Source of the DNA: Deltaproteobacteria bacterium HGW-Deltaproteobacteria-19
GTDB taxonomy: Bacteria > Desulfobacterota > Syntrophia > Syntrophales > PHBD01
DNA length: 64,000 nucleotides
Reading direction: 5' to 3'
NCBI GenBank assembly: GCA_002841865.1
Contig: PHBD01000010.1
Span: 30,854 to 94,853 of the forward strand
Positions within the stretch are counted from its first letter, which is position 1, and every line of letters starts with the position of its first letter. The notes under the pieces were generated by a model, which was not told the DNA's origin, did not search any database, and worked only from the letters and a program-made list of their open reading frames with translations. Below are positions 44,054 to 52,042 of this stretch, one piece after another. The position numbers and the translations under genes were made by a program.

Positions 44054-44653
44054 TTACATCCCCCTTCGGAATTCAAGGGCTTTTCCCAATGTCATCCTGT
44101 CCGCATACTTCAGTTCTCCTCCGACGGGAACCCCCTGGGCGATCCGGGTAATCGCCACCGCGGTCTGGCGGAGCAGTTTTGTGATCAGGAGGGCCGTCGA
44201 TTCCCCCTGGACATTGGGATTGGTGGCCAGGATGACTTCCCGGATCCCCCCCCGGACGATGCGGTCGATCAGTTCCTGAAGCCGCAGCTGTTCCGGTCCG
44301 ACACCGTCCAGGGGCGCCAACGCCCCATGCAGGACGTGATAGGTGCCTCGATAGCTCTGGCTCTCCTCGATGGCGATGAGGGCATCCGGCTCCTCGACGA
44401 CGCAGACGATGCTTTGGTCCCGGGAAGGATCGGCACAGATGGGACAGATGTCCCCCTCGGAGAGGTGAAAACAGACAGAACACAGGTGAATCTTCCGTTT
44501 GACATCGACGATGCTCTCAGCCAGCCGCTGAGCATCCTCGCGAGTGCCACGGATGATAAAGGTTGCCAGGCGGGTGGCCGTTTTCTCCCCGATGCCGGGA
44601 AAGCGGGACAGTTCCTCAATCAGGCGACGGATGGGCGGAGCATAACCGTTCAT
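44054..44653 (-). CDS. recR: Recombination mediator RecR
   Basis: The 199-residue product has the helix-hairpin-helix start ([20 protein letters not shown]), the Cys4 zinc finger (Cys58, 61, 70, 73) and a Toprim domain ([17 protein letters not shown]). It works with RecO and RecF at stalled forks. It follows ybaB in the conserved dnaX-ybaB-recR order. Confidence 0.97.
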   Translation of the reverse strand: MNGYAPPIRRLIEELSRFPGIGEKTATRLATFIIRGTREDAQRLAESIVDVKRKIHLCSVCFHLSEGDICPICADPSRDQSIVCVVEEPDALIAIEESQSYRGTYHVLHGALAPLDGVGPEQLRLQELIDRIVRGGIREVILATNPNVQGESTALLITKLLRQTAVAITRIAQGVPVGGELKYADRMTLGKALEFRRGM

Positions 44654-44665
44654 GGACTTCCCTGT

Positions 44666-44980
44666 TTACGCCATTCCCGGAATGTTGAATCCACCCGTGA
44701 TCTTGGACATCTCCGTCGCCATCATCTCCTGGGATTTCCGCATTCCCTCGTTGACGGCGGCCAGGATGAGATCCTGCAACATCTCCAGATCTTCCGGATT
44801 GACAACATCCCGCTCGATCCGGATGGACAGGAGTTCGTTCCGTCCGTTCACGACTACGGTAACCATCCCTCCGCCTGCACTGGCTTCTACGGTTCTCAGG
44901 GCAAGCTCTTCCTGGAGCTTGGCCATTTTTTCCTGGATCTTCTTTGCCTGTTTCACGATGTTGCCAAAATTTTGAGACAT
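44666..44980 (-). CDS. ybaB: Nucleoid-associated protein YbaB/EbfC family
   Basis: The 104-residue product has a coiled start (IVKQAKKIQEKMAKLQEELA), the core VEASAGGGMVTVVVNGRNEL and a C-terminal helix (LEMLQDLILAAVNEGMRKS). Dimers bind DNA with tweezer-like shape. It sits between dnaX and recR as in most bacteria. Confidence 0.96.
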   Translation of the reverse strand: MSQNFGNIVKQAKKIQEKMAKLQEELALRTVEASAGGGMVTVVVNGRNELLSIRIERDVVNPEDLEMLQDLILAAVNEGMRKSQEMMATEMSKITGGFNIPGMA

Positions 44981-45009
44981 GAATGTTCCTCCACCGCCGC
45001 CGCGGCCGA

Positions 45010-46722
45010 TTATCTCGATATGATTTCGCGCACTTCCGCGCCTTCAAACAGATCCAGGACTTTTTGCAGCATCGGAGAATGCAGGGCTTCCTGCCTTTTC
45101 TGGTTTCTCTCGCCGTTCTCCACCCGTTCCCGGCTCCCGTTGGATGCAGACACGTCCGGGGCCACCGATTCCAGATGAACCGTCATCTGTCCGCCGAAAT
45201 AGGTGCCCGCCAATTCCTGCAGGCGGTTCTTCTGGAGTTGGAGGTCTTCCAGAAAGACGTAATCCATCGGAAAGCCGATCACGATGCGCTGGTCCTCAAC
45301 GGCCCGGACCTGGCCGGATTCGATTTTCGACCAGAGCGGATAGCTCTGGTTCTTGATGTACTGCTTCAGTCCCTCCCAAAGCCTCGCCGGATCCCCATCC
45401 ACCGGCAGGGAACCTGAATACAGCCCACCCGGCGTTCCGGCCTCCGGATCCGTTTCCCGCACGGTCTCGTGGATGGCGGAATCCATCTTGGAAGGCCTCC
45501 GATCCATGGCTCCCGCTGTCGATTCCCTCCGCGCCGACGCCGAGCGATTTCCCCCTCCGCCCTCACGCGGGCCGCCTGACAGGCGCGACTCCATGCGCTC
45601 CAGCCTCTCCAGGACCTGTTCGATGGGCAGCAGCGGCTCCAGATAGGCCATCCTGACCAGGATCGTCTCCAATGTCAGGCGGGGGTTGCCGCTCTTCCGG
45701 ACGCTCTCCTCTTCGGCCAGCAGGATGTCCGCATAGCGCTGGAGCTCCTCACGACCAACATCCTGCACCTGTTCGGCCAGGCAGGCTTTTTCCTCCCGGC
45801 TCAGTTCCAGGACCTCCGTCTCCGCTCCCAGGATCTTCACCAGAAGCAGGCTCCGGAAATGATCCAGGAGGGCACCGAAGAACTTCGCCATGTCAATCCC
45901 CGCGTAGTAGCCATCATGAAGCATCCGGAGGCATGCGCCCGCGTCCCGCTGGAAAACGGCTGCGGAAAGCTGGGGCAGGAATTTCCGCTCCGTGAATCCA
46001 AGCAACTCTTCCACCTGGACATCTTCGATGGACATCCCGGCATAGGCAATCACCTGGTCGAAAATGCTCTGGCCGTCCCGGATGCTGCCGTCGGCCGCCT
46101 CGGCGATCCACCGGAGGGCCTGATCACTCAGGCTAACACCCTCCGCTCCGGCAATGGTCTTCAGGTTTTCGGCGATCCGGCCGATCGAAGCGCGGCGGAA
46201 ATCGTGACACTGACATCGGGAAAGGATGGTGGCCGGGATCTTGGACGTCTCGGTGGTGGCAAAAATGAACAGGGTATGCCCGGGAGGTTCTTCCAGGGTC
46301 TTCAGGAGGGCATTAAAGGCCTCCCGGGTGAGCATGTGCACTTCATCGATGATGTAGATCTTGTACCGGCAGGACACGGGAGCGAACTTGATGTTCTCCC
46401 GCAGTTCACGGACTTCATCGATGCCGCGGTTGGAGGCCCCGTCAATTTCCCGGACATCCAGTGACACACCGTCCCGGATTTCACGGCAATGGACACATTC
46501 ATTGCAGGGCGTCTCCGTGGGTCCCTGCTCGCAGTTCACCGCTTTGGCCAGGATGCGGGCTACGGTCGTCTTTCCCACTCCCCGGGGCCCGCTGAACACG
46601 AATGCGTGAGCCAACCGCTGGTTGCGAATGGCGTTCCGGAGTGTTCGGACGACCGGCTCCTGTCCGACCACATCTTCAAAACGCTGGGGGCGCCATTTCC
46701 TGGCCAGGACGAGGTAATCCAC
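45010..46722 (-). CDS. dnaX: DNA polymerase III subunit gamma/tau
   Basis: Clamp-loader ATPase of 570 residues. The P-loop GPRGVGKTT spans about 45-53, zinc cysteines are at 64, 73, 76 and 79, and the Walker B is IYIIDEVHML, followed by sensor and lid domains. The C-terminal 200 residues after a Ser/Arg-rich linker are the tau-like part. The start codon is GTG. No obvious programmed slippage run was noticed. The gene begins 24 bases after the SRP RNA. Confidence 0.96.
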   Translation of the reverse strand: MDYLVLARKWRPQRFEDVVGQEPVVRTLRNAIRNQRLAHAFVFSGPRGVGKTTVARILAKAVNCEQGPTETPCNECVHCREIRDGVSLDVREIDGASNRGIDEVRELRENIKFAPVSCRYKIYIIDEVHMLTREAFNALLKTLEEPPGHTLFIFATTETSKIPATILSRCQCHDFRRASIGRIAENLKTIAGAEGVSLSDQALRWIAEAADGSIRDGQSIFDQVIAYAGMSIEDVQVEELLGFTERKFLPQLSAAVFQRDAGACLRMLHDGYYAGIDMAKFFGALLDHFRSLLLVKILGAETEVLELSREEKACLAEQVQDVGREELQRYADILLAEEESVRKSGNPRLTLETILVRMAYLEPLLPIEQVLERLERMESRLSGGPREGGGGNRSASARRESTAGAMDRRPSKMDSAIHETVRETDPEAGTPGGLYSGSLPVDGDPARLWEGLKQYIKNQSYPLWSKIESGQVRAVEDQRIVIGFPMDYVFLEDLQLQKNRLQELAGTYFGGQMTVHLESVAPDVSASNGSRERVENGERNQKRQEALHSPMLQKVLDLFEGAEVREIISR

Positions 46723-46746
46723 AGGTGTCTTTACCGAAAATTAAAA

Positions 46747-46850
46747 GGATAGCCAGGTTTACCCGCGGCACACGTCGGTTACTGATACCGCTGCTTCCTT
46801 CCGGACCTCACGGGGTTCACAGTCCGCCGTTGCACGGGACCCGGCTATCC
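46747..46850 (-). ncRNA. ffs: 4.5S signal recognition particle RNA, bacterial short type
   Basis: The minus-strand sequence contains the highly conserved apical domain GGTCCGGAAGGAAGCAGC. The ends ggatagcc and ggctatcc pair perfectly, enclosing about 104 nucleotides. It binds Ffh for co-translational targeting. The position just upstream of dnaX matches other bacteria. Confidence 0.93.
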
Positions 46851-47142
46851 GTTCCGAATTCCGAAGAATGTATGTTCCCTCTCGGAAGGAACAACCGATT
46901 ACTCCATCTGCAGAGCACTGGATCATACGGCAGGGGTAATGAGAATGTCAAGAATTTCGTCCGGAGAAACGCACAGAATCGCGTCCGGCGGCCCCTCTGA
47001 GGATTCGGCCGTTCCCGCCCGGGCGGCCGGCACCTCACAATCGAAAGGCAAACCGATGGCCCGCATTTTTTTTGACACAGCAAAATAACTGTGAGAAAAG
47101 AACGGTTCACAAGAAGAAGTGACACCTGATGATGGAGGAATC
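46851..47142. other. Intergenic region between ffs and the STAS gene
   Basis: The 292 bases between divergent genes show no coding potential that I trust. They contain two inverted repeats: TGTTCC-N9-GGAACA at 46873-46893, near where the ffs/dnaX promoter should be, and CACAG-N8-CTGTG at 47076-47093. The second overlaps a TTGACA (47072-47077) that has no good -10 at normal spacing. Confidence 0.4.
46873..46893. promoter_or_regulatory. Inverted repeat upstream of ffs-dnaX
   Basis: TGTTCC and GGAACA are separated by 9 bases, the geometry of a dimeric regulator site or a short hairpin. It lies 23 bases upstream of the SRP RNA 5' end, about where a promoter would be. No known regulator is assigned. 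Confidence 0.3.
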
Positions 47143-47496
47143 ATGGAAATCACGACCACCATTGAACGAGACACCATTACTGTGGAACGGGACATCATCA
47201 CTGTCACACCAAAAGGCCGGGTTGACGCGGTGACGGCGGCCGACTTCGAGAAGGAACTGATTCGTCTCGCCGATCAGGGATACCGCTATTTCCTGCTGGA
47301 CCTGCACGCCCTGGAGTACATATCGAGCGCCGGACTCCGGAGTATCCTCGCTTTCGCCAAGACACTGAAAGGGAAAGACGGCCGCCTGGTATTCACCTCG
47401 CTTCAGGGACCAGTCAAGGATGTCTTCCGGATTTCCGGCTTCGGATCCATCTTCAAGCTCTGCGAGACGAAAGAGGAAGCGTTCCAGGAGTTCTGA
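47143..47496 (+). CDS. STAS-domain anti-sigma-factor antagonist-like protein
   Basis: The 117-residue protein has the SpoIIAA/RsbV fold pattern: VTPKGRVDAVTAADFEKELI, YFLLDLHALEYISSAGLRSI and DVFRISGFGSIFKL. Ser62, in ISSAGL, aligns with the phosphorylated Ser of SpoIIAA. The start follows GGAGGA by 3 bases. Such proteins switch between a kinase/anti-sigma and its target according to phosphorylation. A PP2C phosphatase gene (48159-50150) converges on it. A plain kinase partner is not adjacent. Confidence 0.88.
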   Translation: MEITTTIERDTITVERDIITVTPKGRVDAVTAADFEKELIRLADQGYRYFLLDLHALEYISSAGLRSILAFAKTLKGKDGRLVFTSLQGPVKDVFRISGFGSIFKLCETKEEAFQEF

Positions 47497-47560
47497 CGCC
47501 GGCCTCGCACGGCGCGATCGGTGCAGATGGAATCATCCAGCAGATTCTTGTGGTGACGGC

Positions 47561-48121
47561 ATGAAGGTGTGGCTGCGATGCAAGGCCTGCGGTTTCATCG
47601 CGGAGGAAAAAGAACTCCGCGACGTCTGCCCTGCTTGCGGCGTTCCCCGCAAGATGTTCGAGCCTTACCAGCATCCGGTCTCCGAATCGAGGCGGCGCAT
47701 CCTCGATCTTCACCTGCATCCCGTGATCGTGCATGCCCCGCAGGCCCTGGCCTTCCTTCTTCTCGCCCTGACGGCGCTCCTGCTCCTGGTCCGAGGCTCG
47801 CTGCAGGCGGACCTGGCGGCTTCCGTCCGGATCATGGCCGTCTGCCTGCCCGTCACCATCGCCGCCGCCCTTGCCTCGGGCATCATCGACGCCCGGGTGC
47901 GGTTCCGCAGGGTCGGTACGCCGATCCTCAAGAAGAAAATCGCCATCGGCGCTCTGTTCGGCATTATCTCCCTGGCGCTCCCGCCGATTGCCTGGCTGCA
48001 GCCTGCCGATTCCGCCGGCACGGCAGTGACGCTCCTGGTCTTGGAAGGGATGCTGCTCGCATGCAGCGCTGTCCTCGGAAAGATGGGAGTGAGGCTCCTG
48101 GATGCCAGATTTCCAGGATAG
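47561..48121 (+). CDS. Rubredoxin-like zinc/iron ribbon plus DUF2231-like membrane domain
   Basis: The 186-residue protein starts with a short metal ribbon (Cys7, Cys10, Cys23, Cys26) like rubredoxin. It continues with LHLHPVIVHAPQALAFLLLA and four predicted membrane segments, the pattern of DUF2231 heme-like membrane proteins. It could pass electrons between a cytosolic donor and the membrane, but the function is unknown. It begins 64 bases after the STAS gene and converges on the phosphatase gene, which ends 38 bases away. Confidence 0.65.
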   Translation: MKVWLRCKACGFIAEEKELRDVCPACGVPRKMFEPYQHPVSESRRRILDLHLHPVIVHAPQALAFLLLALTALLLLVRGSLQADLAASVRIMAVCLPVTIAAALASGIIDARVRFRRVGTPILKKKIAIGALFGIISLALPPIAWLQPADSAGTAVTLLVLEGMLLACSAVLGKMGVRLLDARFPG

Positions 48122-48158
48122 ACCGCCTACCCGGACGCTCGCATTTCCAATGTTTCCC

Positions 48159-50150
48159 TTATACGGCTCCTCCGTTCCCGGAAGCCCCGCTGTCGGAAGC
48201 GGGCGGCCCCGTCCAGCGAACCGCGAGGACTGTGATGTCATCCGACTGGGGCTCTGTATCCGCAAACACCCGAACCGATTCGACGACCCGTTCGACCAGC
48301 CTCACCGGATCCGCATCCTCTTTTTTTTCATCCACGATCCCGAGCAACCTGGCGTCACCGTAAAAGAGTTTCTCCGGATTCATCGCCTCCGTCACTCCGT
48401 CCGTGTAGAGAATGACCTCATCACCCGGATCGAGGTGGATGCGCTCCGTCCGGTAGGCGGCATCCTCGAACACACCCAGCAGAACCCCCTCCGGAACCTG
48501 GAGCCACCGGGCGTTGTTTCCACGAGAGCGCAGGACCGGCGGGTTGTGGCCGGCATTGGAATATCGCAGTTCCCCTGTGCGGACATTCAGGATTCCGCAG
48601 AACACCGTGACAAACATGAGTGAATCGTTTTCCTGGCAGAGCTCCCCATTGATTCGCTCCAGGATGTCCGAGGGATCCGTGTTCTGCCGGGCGATTCCCT
48701 TCATCAGGGTAATCGTGACAGCCATGAACAGGGCCGCGGGGATTCCCTTGCCCGAGACGTCGCCGACGGCGAAAAAGAGGTGATCGTCGTCGACCAGGAA
48801 GAAATTGTAAAGGTCACCTCCCACTTCCTGCGCCGGTGCCAGGGTCCCGTAGATCTCAACGCCGGCGCCTTCCGGGAGACGATGGGAGCGCTTCGGGACG
48901 AAACTCATCTGAATGTTCCGGGCGATCAGGAGTTCGCTCTCCATGCGCTCCTTGGCGGCCGTCGTCTCCCGGAGATTCCGGATATAATCCTTCAGAGACA
49001 GGCGCATCTCCTCAAAAGAGGCTGTCAACTCCCCCACTTCATCCCGCGCCTCGAGCGGAGGCAGAGGAACGTCCAGATCTCCCTTCGAGATGGCGCCGGC
49101 CCGGACTGCCAGTTCCCGAATGGGACGCGTGATGTTCCGGGAGACACCGACCACCAGGATGAGCAGGGCGGACAGGCCGATCGCAGCGATGGCCGCGCCG
49201 GCCAGGGTAAGGCGGTGAATGCCCGACAGCAGTTCCCGCTCGGGAATGACGATCCCGATGGACCATCCGGTTGACGGCAGCGGCTCATAATAAAGCCATG
49301 ACTTCTCCGGAGTGAAACCATCCGGGGCCGGCATAAACCCGGTCTCCCCCCGGACCATGCGGCGTCCCAGTTCCCGGAGCGCCGCATCGCCCTTTTCCTC
49401 GGCGATGCTGAAGATGCTCTCCCGTAGGATCAGCTTCCGTTCCGGATGACTTACGAAGACGCCGTTGCGGGACAGCAGGAAGGCGTAGCCGGAGGGGGTG
49501 ATGGAGATGCGTGAAACGACTTCCACCAGCCAGCCCAGGGAGATGTCCGCCGTGACGACCCCCCTGAATTTTCTCCGTCCCCCGGGCCTCTGGAAGAACG
49601 GGGCGGAAAAGGTCGACATCATGATCCCCGCGCCGCCCTCATCGAAATACGGCTCGCTCCAGCCGTCCTCCCTCATCTCCCGGGGAATCTGGTACCAGTC
49701 CCACTGGTCATACCGGTAGGCCTCGTTTCCCAGATCCCGCCGCTTCAGGAAGCGGCCTTCCCGAAAGTAGAATGGGGCGTAGTATTTCCTGGAGGGGTCA
49801 AAGACATACGGCTCAAAGGCCACGGCAGAGCTGAAAATGTCCGGATTGGCATCCAGCATTGAACGGATCTGGTCTTCCAGCTCGGCGCGGCTCAGGGCCT
49901 TCTTTTCCAGCATGGACGCCATGAACAGGGGAGCCTTCTCGATGCCCTGGACGTACAGCTCAATCCGGTTGACGACGGACTGGGTCAGGTACCGGGCGTT
50001 ATCCTCTACATAGTGCAGCGCCAGCTGGCGGGAATAGTAATAGCTGTACCCGAAGGCCGCCAGGAAGATGACGGCCGTTCCGGCCAGGATCGTGAGCGAG
50101 AGCCGGTAGGCAAGCCCCCGCCGCCTATTCTTGCCCGGGGTCCTGGACAT
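48159..50150 (-). CDS. Membrane sensor PP2C-type (SpoIIE/RsbU) protein phosphatase
   Basis: The 663-residue product has an N-terminal membrane span (about 14-34), a large periplasmic dCache-like sensor domain (FRGVVTADISLGWLVEVVSR, GYAFLLSRNGVFVSHPE), a second span near 315-340, a HAMP domain (SRNITRPIRELAVRAGAISK) and a cytoplasmic SpoIIE phosphatase. The phosphatase metal residues are in GGDLYNFF, GDVSGKGIPAALFMA, YTDGVTEA and QSDDITVLAVR. The start is the ATG after GGAG. It overlaps the upstream substrate-binding gene by 26 bases. The likely target is the STAS protein encoded at 47143-47496. Confidence 0.92.
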   Translation of the reverse strand: MSRTPGKNRRRGLAYRLSLTILAGTAVIFLAAFGYSYYYSRQLALHYVEDNARYLTQSVVNRIELYVQGIEKAPLFMASMLEKKALSRAELEDQIRSMLDANPDIFSSAVAFEPYVFDPSRKYYAPFYFREGRFLKRRDLGNEAYRYDQWDWYQIPREMREDGWSEPYFDEGGAGIMMSTFSAPFFQRPGGRRKFRGVVTADISLGWLVEVVSRISITPSGYAFLLSRNGVFVSHPERKLILRESIFSIAEEKGDAALRELGRRMVRGETGFMPAPDGFTPEKSWLYYEPLPSTGWSIGIVIPERELLSGIHRLTLAGAAIAAIGLSALLILVVGVSRNITRPIRELAVRAGAISKGDLDVPLPPLEARDEVGELTASFEEMRLSLKDYIRNLRETTAAKERMESELLIARNIQMSFVPKRSHRLPEGAGVEIYGTLAPAQEVGGDLYNFFLVDDDHLFFAVGDVSGKGIPAALFMAVTITLMKGIARQNTDPSDILERINGELCQENDSLMFVTVFCGILNVRTGELRYSNAGHNPPVLRSRGNNARWLQVPEGVLLGVFEDAAYRTERIHLDPGDEVILYTDGVTEAMNPEKLFYGDARLLGIVDEKKEDADPVRLVERVVESVRVFADTEPQSDDITVLAVRWTGPPASDSGASGNGGAV

Positions 50151-51201
50151 GAACGTCTCCGTAACGGGGAATAGCTCGGATGATTCCGGCATCGGCGAGG
50201 GCTCGCGCCACCCGGTCATAGTCCCCCCGGTCAAGACGCCCGGGCGGGCGGTTGAGGTCCGCCGGCCGGATAAGGTCTTTCATCCGGGCAAGCATCCAGC
50301 GCTGATGGGTTCTGCTGCTGTTGATCTTGGCCTCCTCTACGTATTTCATGACAATATCCAGCGCCTCCTCGGGGTTCTCGAAGGCATACCGCCACCCCTC
50401 CAGGGTCGCCACCGCGAAAGCCCGGCAGTTCTCCGGGCTCCGGACACAGAGTTCTTCCCGGCACCAGATTCCATCTTCGGGAAAGTCCAGGCCGTGATCG
50501 GCCATGGCAAAAACCGAGAGCTCCTCCTCATTCAGGCCCGCATTGAGCAGGGTATGATACTCGTTATACACCATGGCGGACGCGGCATCGACGCCGCCCC
50601 GCAGGAACAGGTTCGGCGTGAAGGTCTGCCGCACGATGTCCGGATGAACATTGTGTTTCCGAAAGAAGGCCAGCAGCTGAGTCCGGGAATGCTCCCAGAG
50701 GCTGACTTTTTTCCCCTCGAAATCCGAAGGCTTGATGATACCGCTCGATTTCCTTGCCACCAGAAGAACCCCTGAACGTTGCACAACCTGGGCAACAAGG
50801 ACAAGCTTCACCCCCCCGGCGCGGAGGCGGATCCCTTCAGCCAGGAAGAGCGTGGTGAAGTCCGCCTTTCCTTTGCGTAGCGCTTCCTCCGGCGACAATC
50901 CGGGCCCGCCGCGAAGCAGAACCGGATCGATTCCATGGTTGCGGTAGAACCCCTTCTCCATCGCAACGAAATGTCCGGCGAACTGGGCCTGGGGAAACCA
51001 CTGGGGCAGAAAGGTCACCCGCCTGAGGGAGCCTGCATCGGCGGTCGTCAGGGTTGCGATCCAGAGAAAAGCAATTGCCGCAGCCGTAACGAGCAGCCTC
51101 CTTCCGAACGGTGATCTTGACCCGCGGGGGACGGACAGCGCTGGCAGCACGGATTGACAGCCTTCAGGGGAAGTGATCCCGCGGCGGAGACAACGGCGCA
51201 T
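50125..51201 (-). CDS. NMT1/THI5-like ABC-type substrate-binding protein
   Basis: The 358-residue exported protein has a hydrophobic signal segment (FGRRLLVTAAAIAFLWIATL) and then the SsuA/THI5 fold: VTFLPQWFPQAQFAGHFVAM, GFYRNHGIDPVLLRGGPGLS, LAEGIRLRAGGVKLVLVAQV and LKPSDFEGKKVSLWEHS-type segments. No permease or ATPase genes are adjacent. Instead its 3' end overlaps the sensor phosphatase gene. The ATG at 51201 is chosen because the longer frame runs through tRNA-Ser; a GTG near 51150 is an alternative. It may be a ligand sensor for the phosphatase, which is inference. Confidence 0.75.
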   Translation of the reverse strand: MRRCLRRGITSPEGCQSVLPALSVPRGSRSPFGRRLLVTAAAIAFLWIATLTTADAGSLRRVTFLPQWFPQAQFAGHFVAMEKGFYRNHGIDPVLLRGGPGLSPEEALRKGKADFTTLFLAEGIRLRAGGVKLVLVAQVVQRSGVLLVARKSSGIIKPSDFEGKKVSLWEHSRTQLLAFFRKHNVHPDIVRQTFTPNLFLRGGVDAASAMVYNEYHTLLNAGLNEEELSVFAMADHGLDFPEDGIWCREELCVRSPENCRAFAVATLEGWRYAFENPEEALDIVMKYVEEAKINSSRTHQRWMLARMKDLIRPADLNRPPGRLDRGDYDRVARALADAGIIRAIPRYGDVHVQDPGQE

Positions 51202-51229
51202 TGCCTGCCGCAGACGGGGAAAAATGAAA

Positions 51230-51324
<95 letters not shown>

Positions 51325-51406
51325 GCTTAAAGATCAGAACCGGCTTTTCCTTGGAACGGGGGCTTGCGCGTGGCGAGACCGTCGGCCGGATACGGGATGA
51401 ATGAAA

Positions 51407-51500
51407 TGGCGGAGAGAGGGGGATTCGAACCCCCGTGGGAGCTTTTGGCCCCCAAATCGATTTCGAGTCGATCCCGTTACGACCACTTCGGTATCTCTCC
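51407..51500 (-). tRNA. tRNA-Ser (CGA anticodon)
   Basis: Class II tRNA with acceptor ggagaga/tctctcc, anticodon loop ctcgaaa with CGA, long variable arm, T loop ttcgaat and encoded CCA. Its 5' end lies 2 bases after the tadA stop, so it is probably processed from the tadA message. Confidence 0.95.
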
Positions 51501-51502
51501 GC

Positions 51503-52015
51503 TCAGTCTTGTTTCGGCTGTTCCGAAATGTGGGGGTTTTTTACCCTTTTCCCTCGGAAAAATCCACTCATAATTTCTCCGCACCGCGCCTGCAGAACGC
51601 CTCCTGTCACCTCGGGCCTGTGATTGAAAAACCCGTCATCAAAAAGCCGCCACCGGGAAACGACAGCTCCCCCTTTCGGGTCGGCGGCACCGAAGACGAC
51701 CCGGCGGATCCGGGCATGGACAATGGCCCCCACGCACATGACGCAGGGTTCCAGCGTAACGTAGAGGGATGCCTCCGTCAGGCGATAGTTTCCCAGGGCT
51801 TCGGAGGCCCTGCGGAGGGCGAGAATCTCCGCATGGGCGGTCGGATCCTTGAGCCCCAGCGGCTGGTTGTGTGCCCGGCTGACCGGTTCTCCTCCGATGG
51901 ACACAACGGCGCCGACGGGAACCTCGCCCTCCGCCTCCGCCAGGAGAGCCTCCTCCAGGGCCAGGGTCATGAAGATCTCGTCGTCGTGCAACGCCTCTTC
52001 CTCCACAGGGTTCAC
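51503..52015 (-). CDS. tadA: tRNA-specific adenosine deaminase TadA
   Basis: Deaminates A34 of tRNA-Arg to inosine. The 170-residue product has His61 and Glu63 in TAHAEILALRRA and Cys91/Cys94 in PCVMCVGAIVHARI, the zinc and catalytic residues. The start is GTG here; another GTG three codons in is possible. It directly precedes the two tRNA-Ser genes. Confidence 0.93.
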   Translation of the reverse strand: MNPVEEEALHDDEIFMTLALEEALLAEAEGEVPVGAVVSIGGEPVSRAHNQPLGLKDPTAHAEILALRRASEALGNYRLTEASLYVTLEPCVMCVGAIVHARIRRVVFGAADPKGGAVVSRWRLFDDGFFNHRPEVTGGVLQARCGEIMSGFFRGKRVKNPHISEQPKQD

Positions 52016-52042
52016 CGGCCAGGACGCGCAGTCCCCGGCTTC

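Noticed and set aside
47072..47100. TTGACA upstream of the STAS gene as a promoter
   Set aside because: No acceptable -10 lies at 16-18 bases; only kept as part of the intergenic description.
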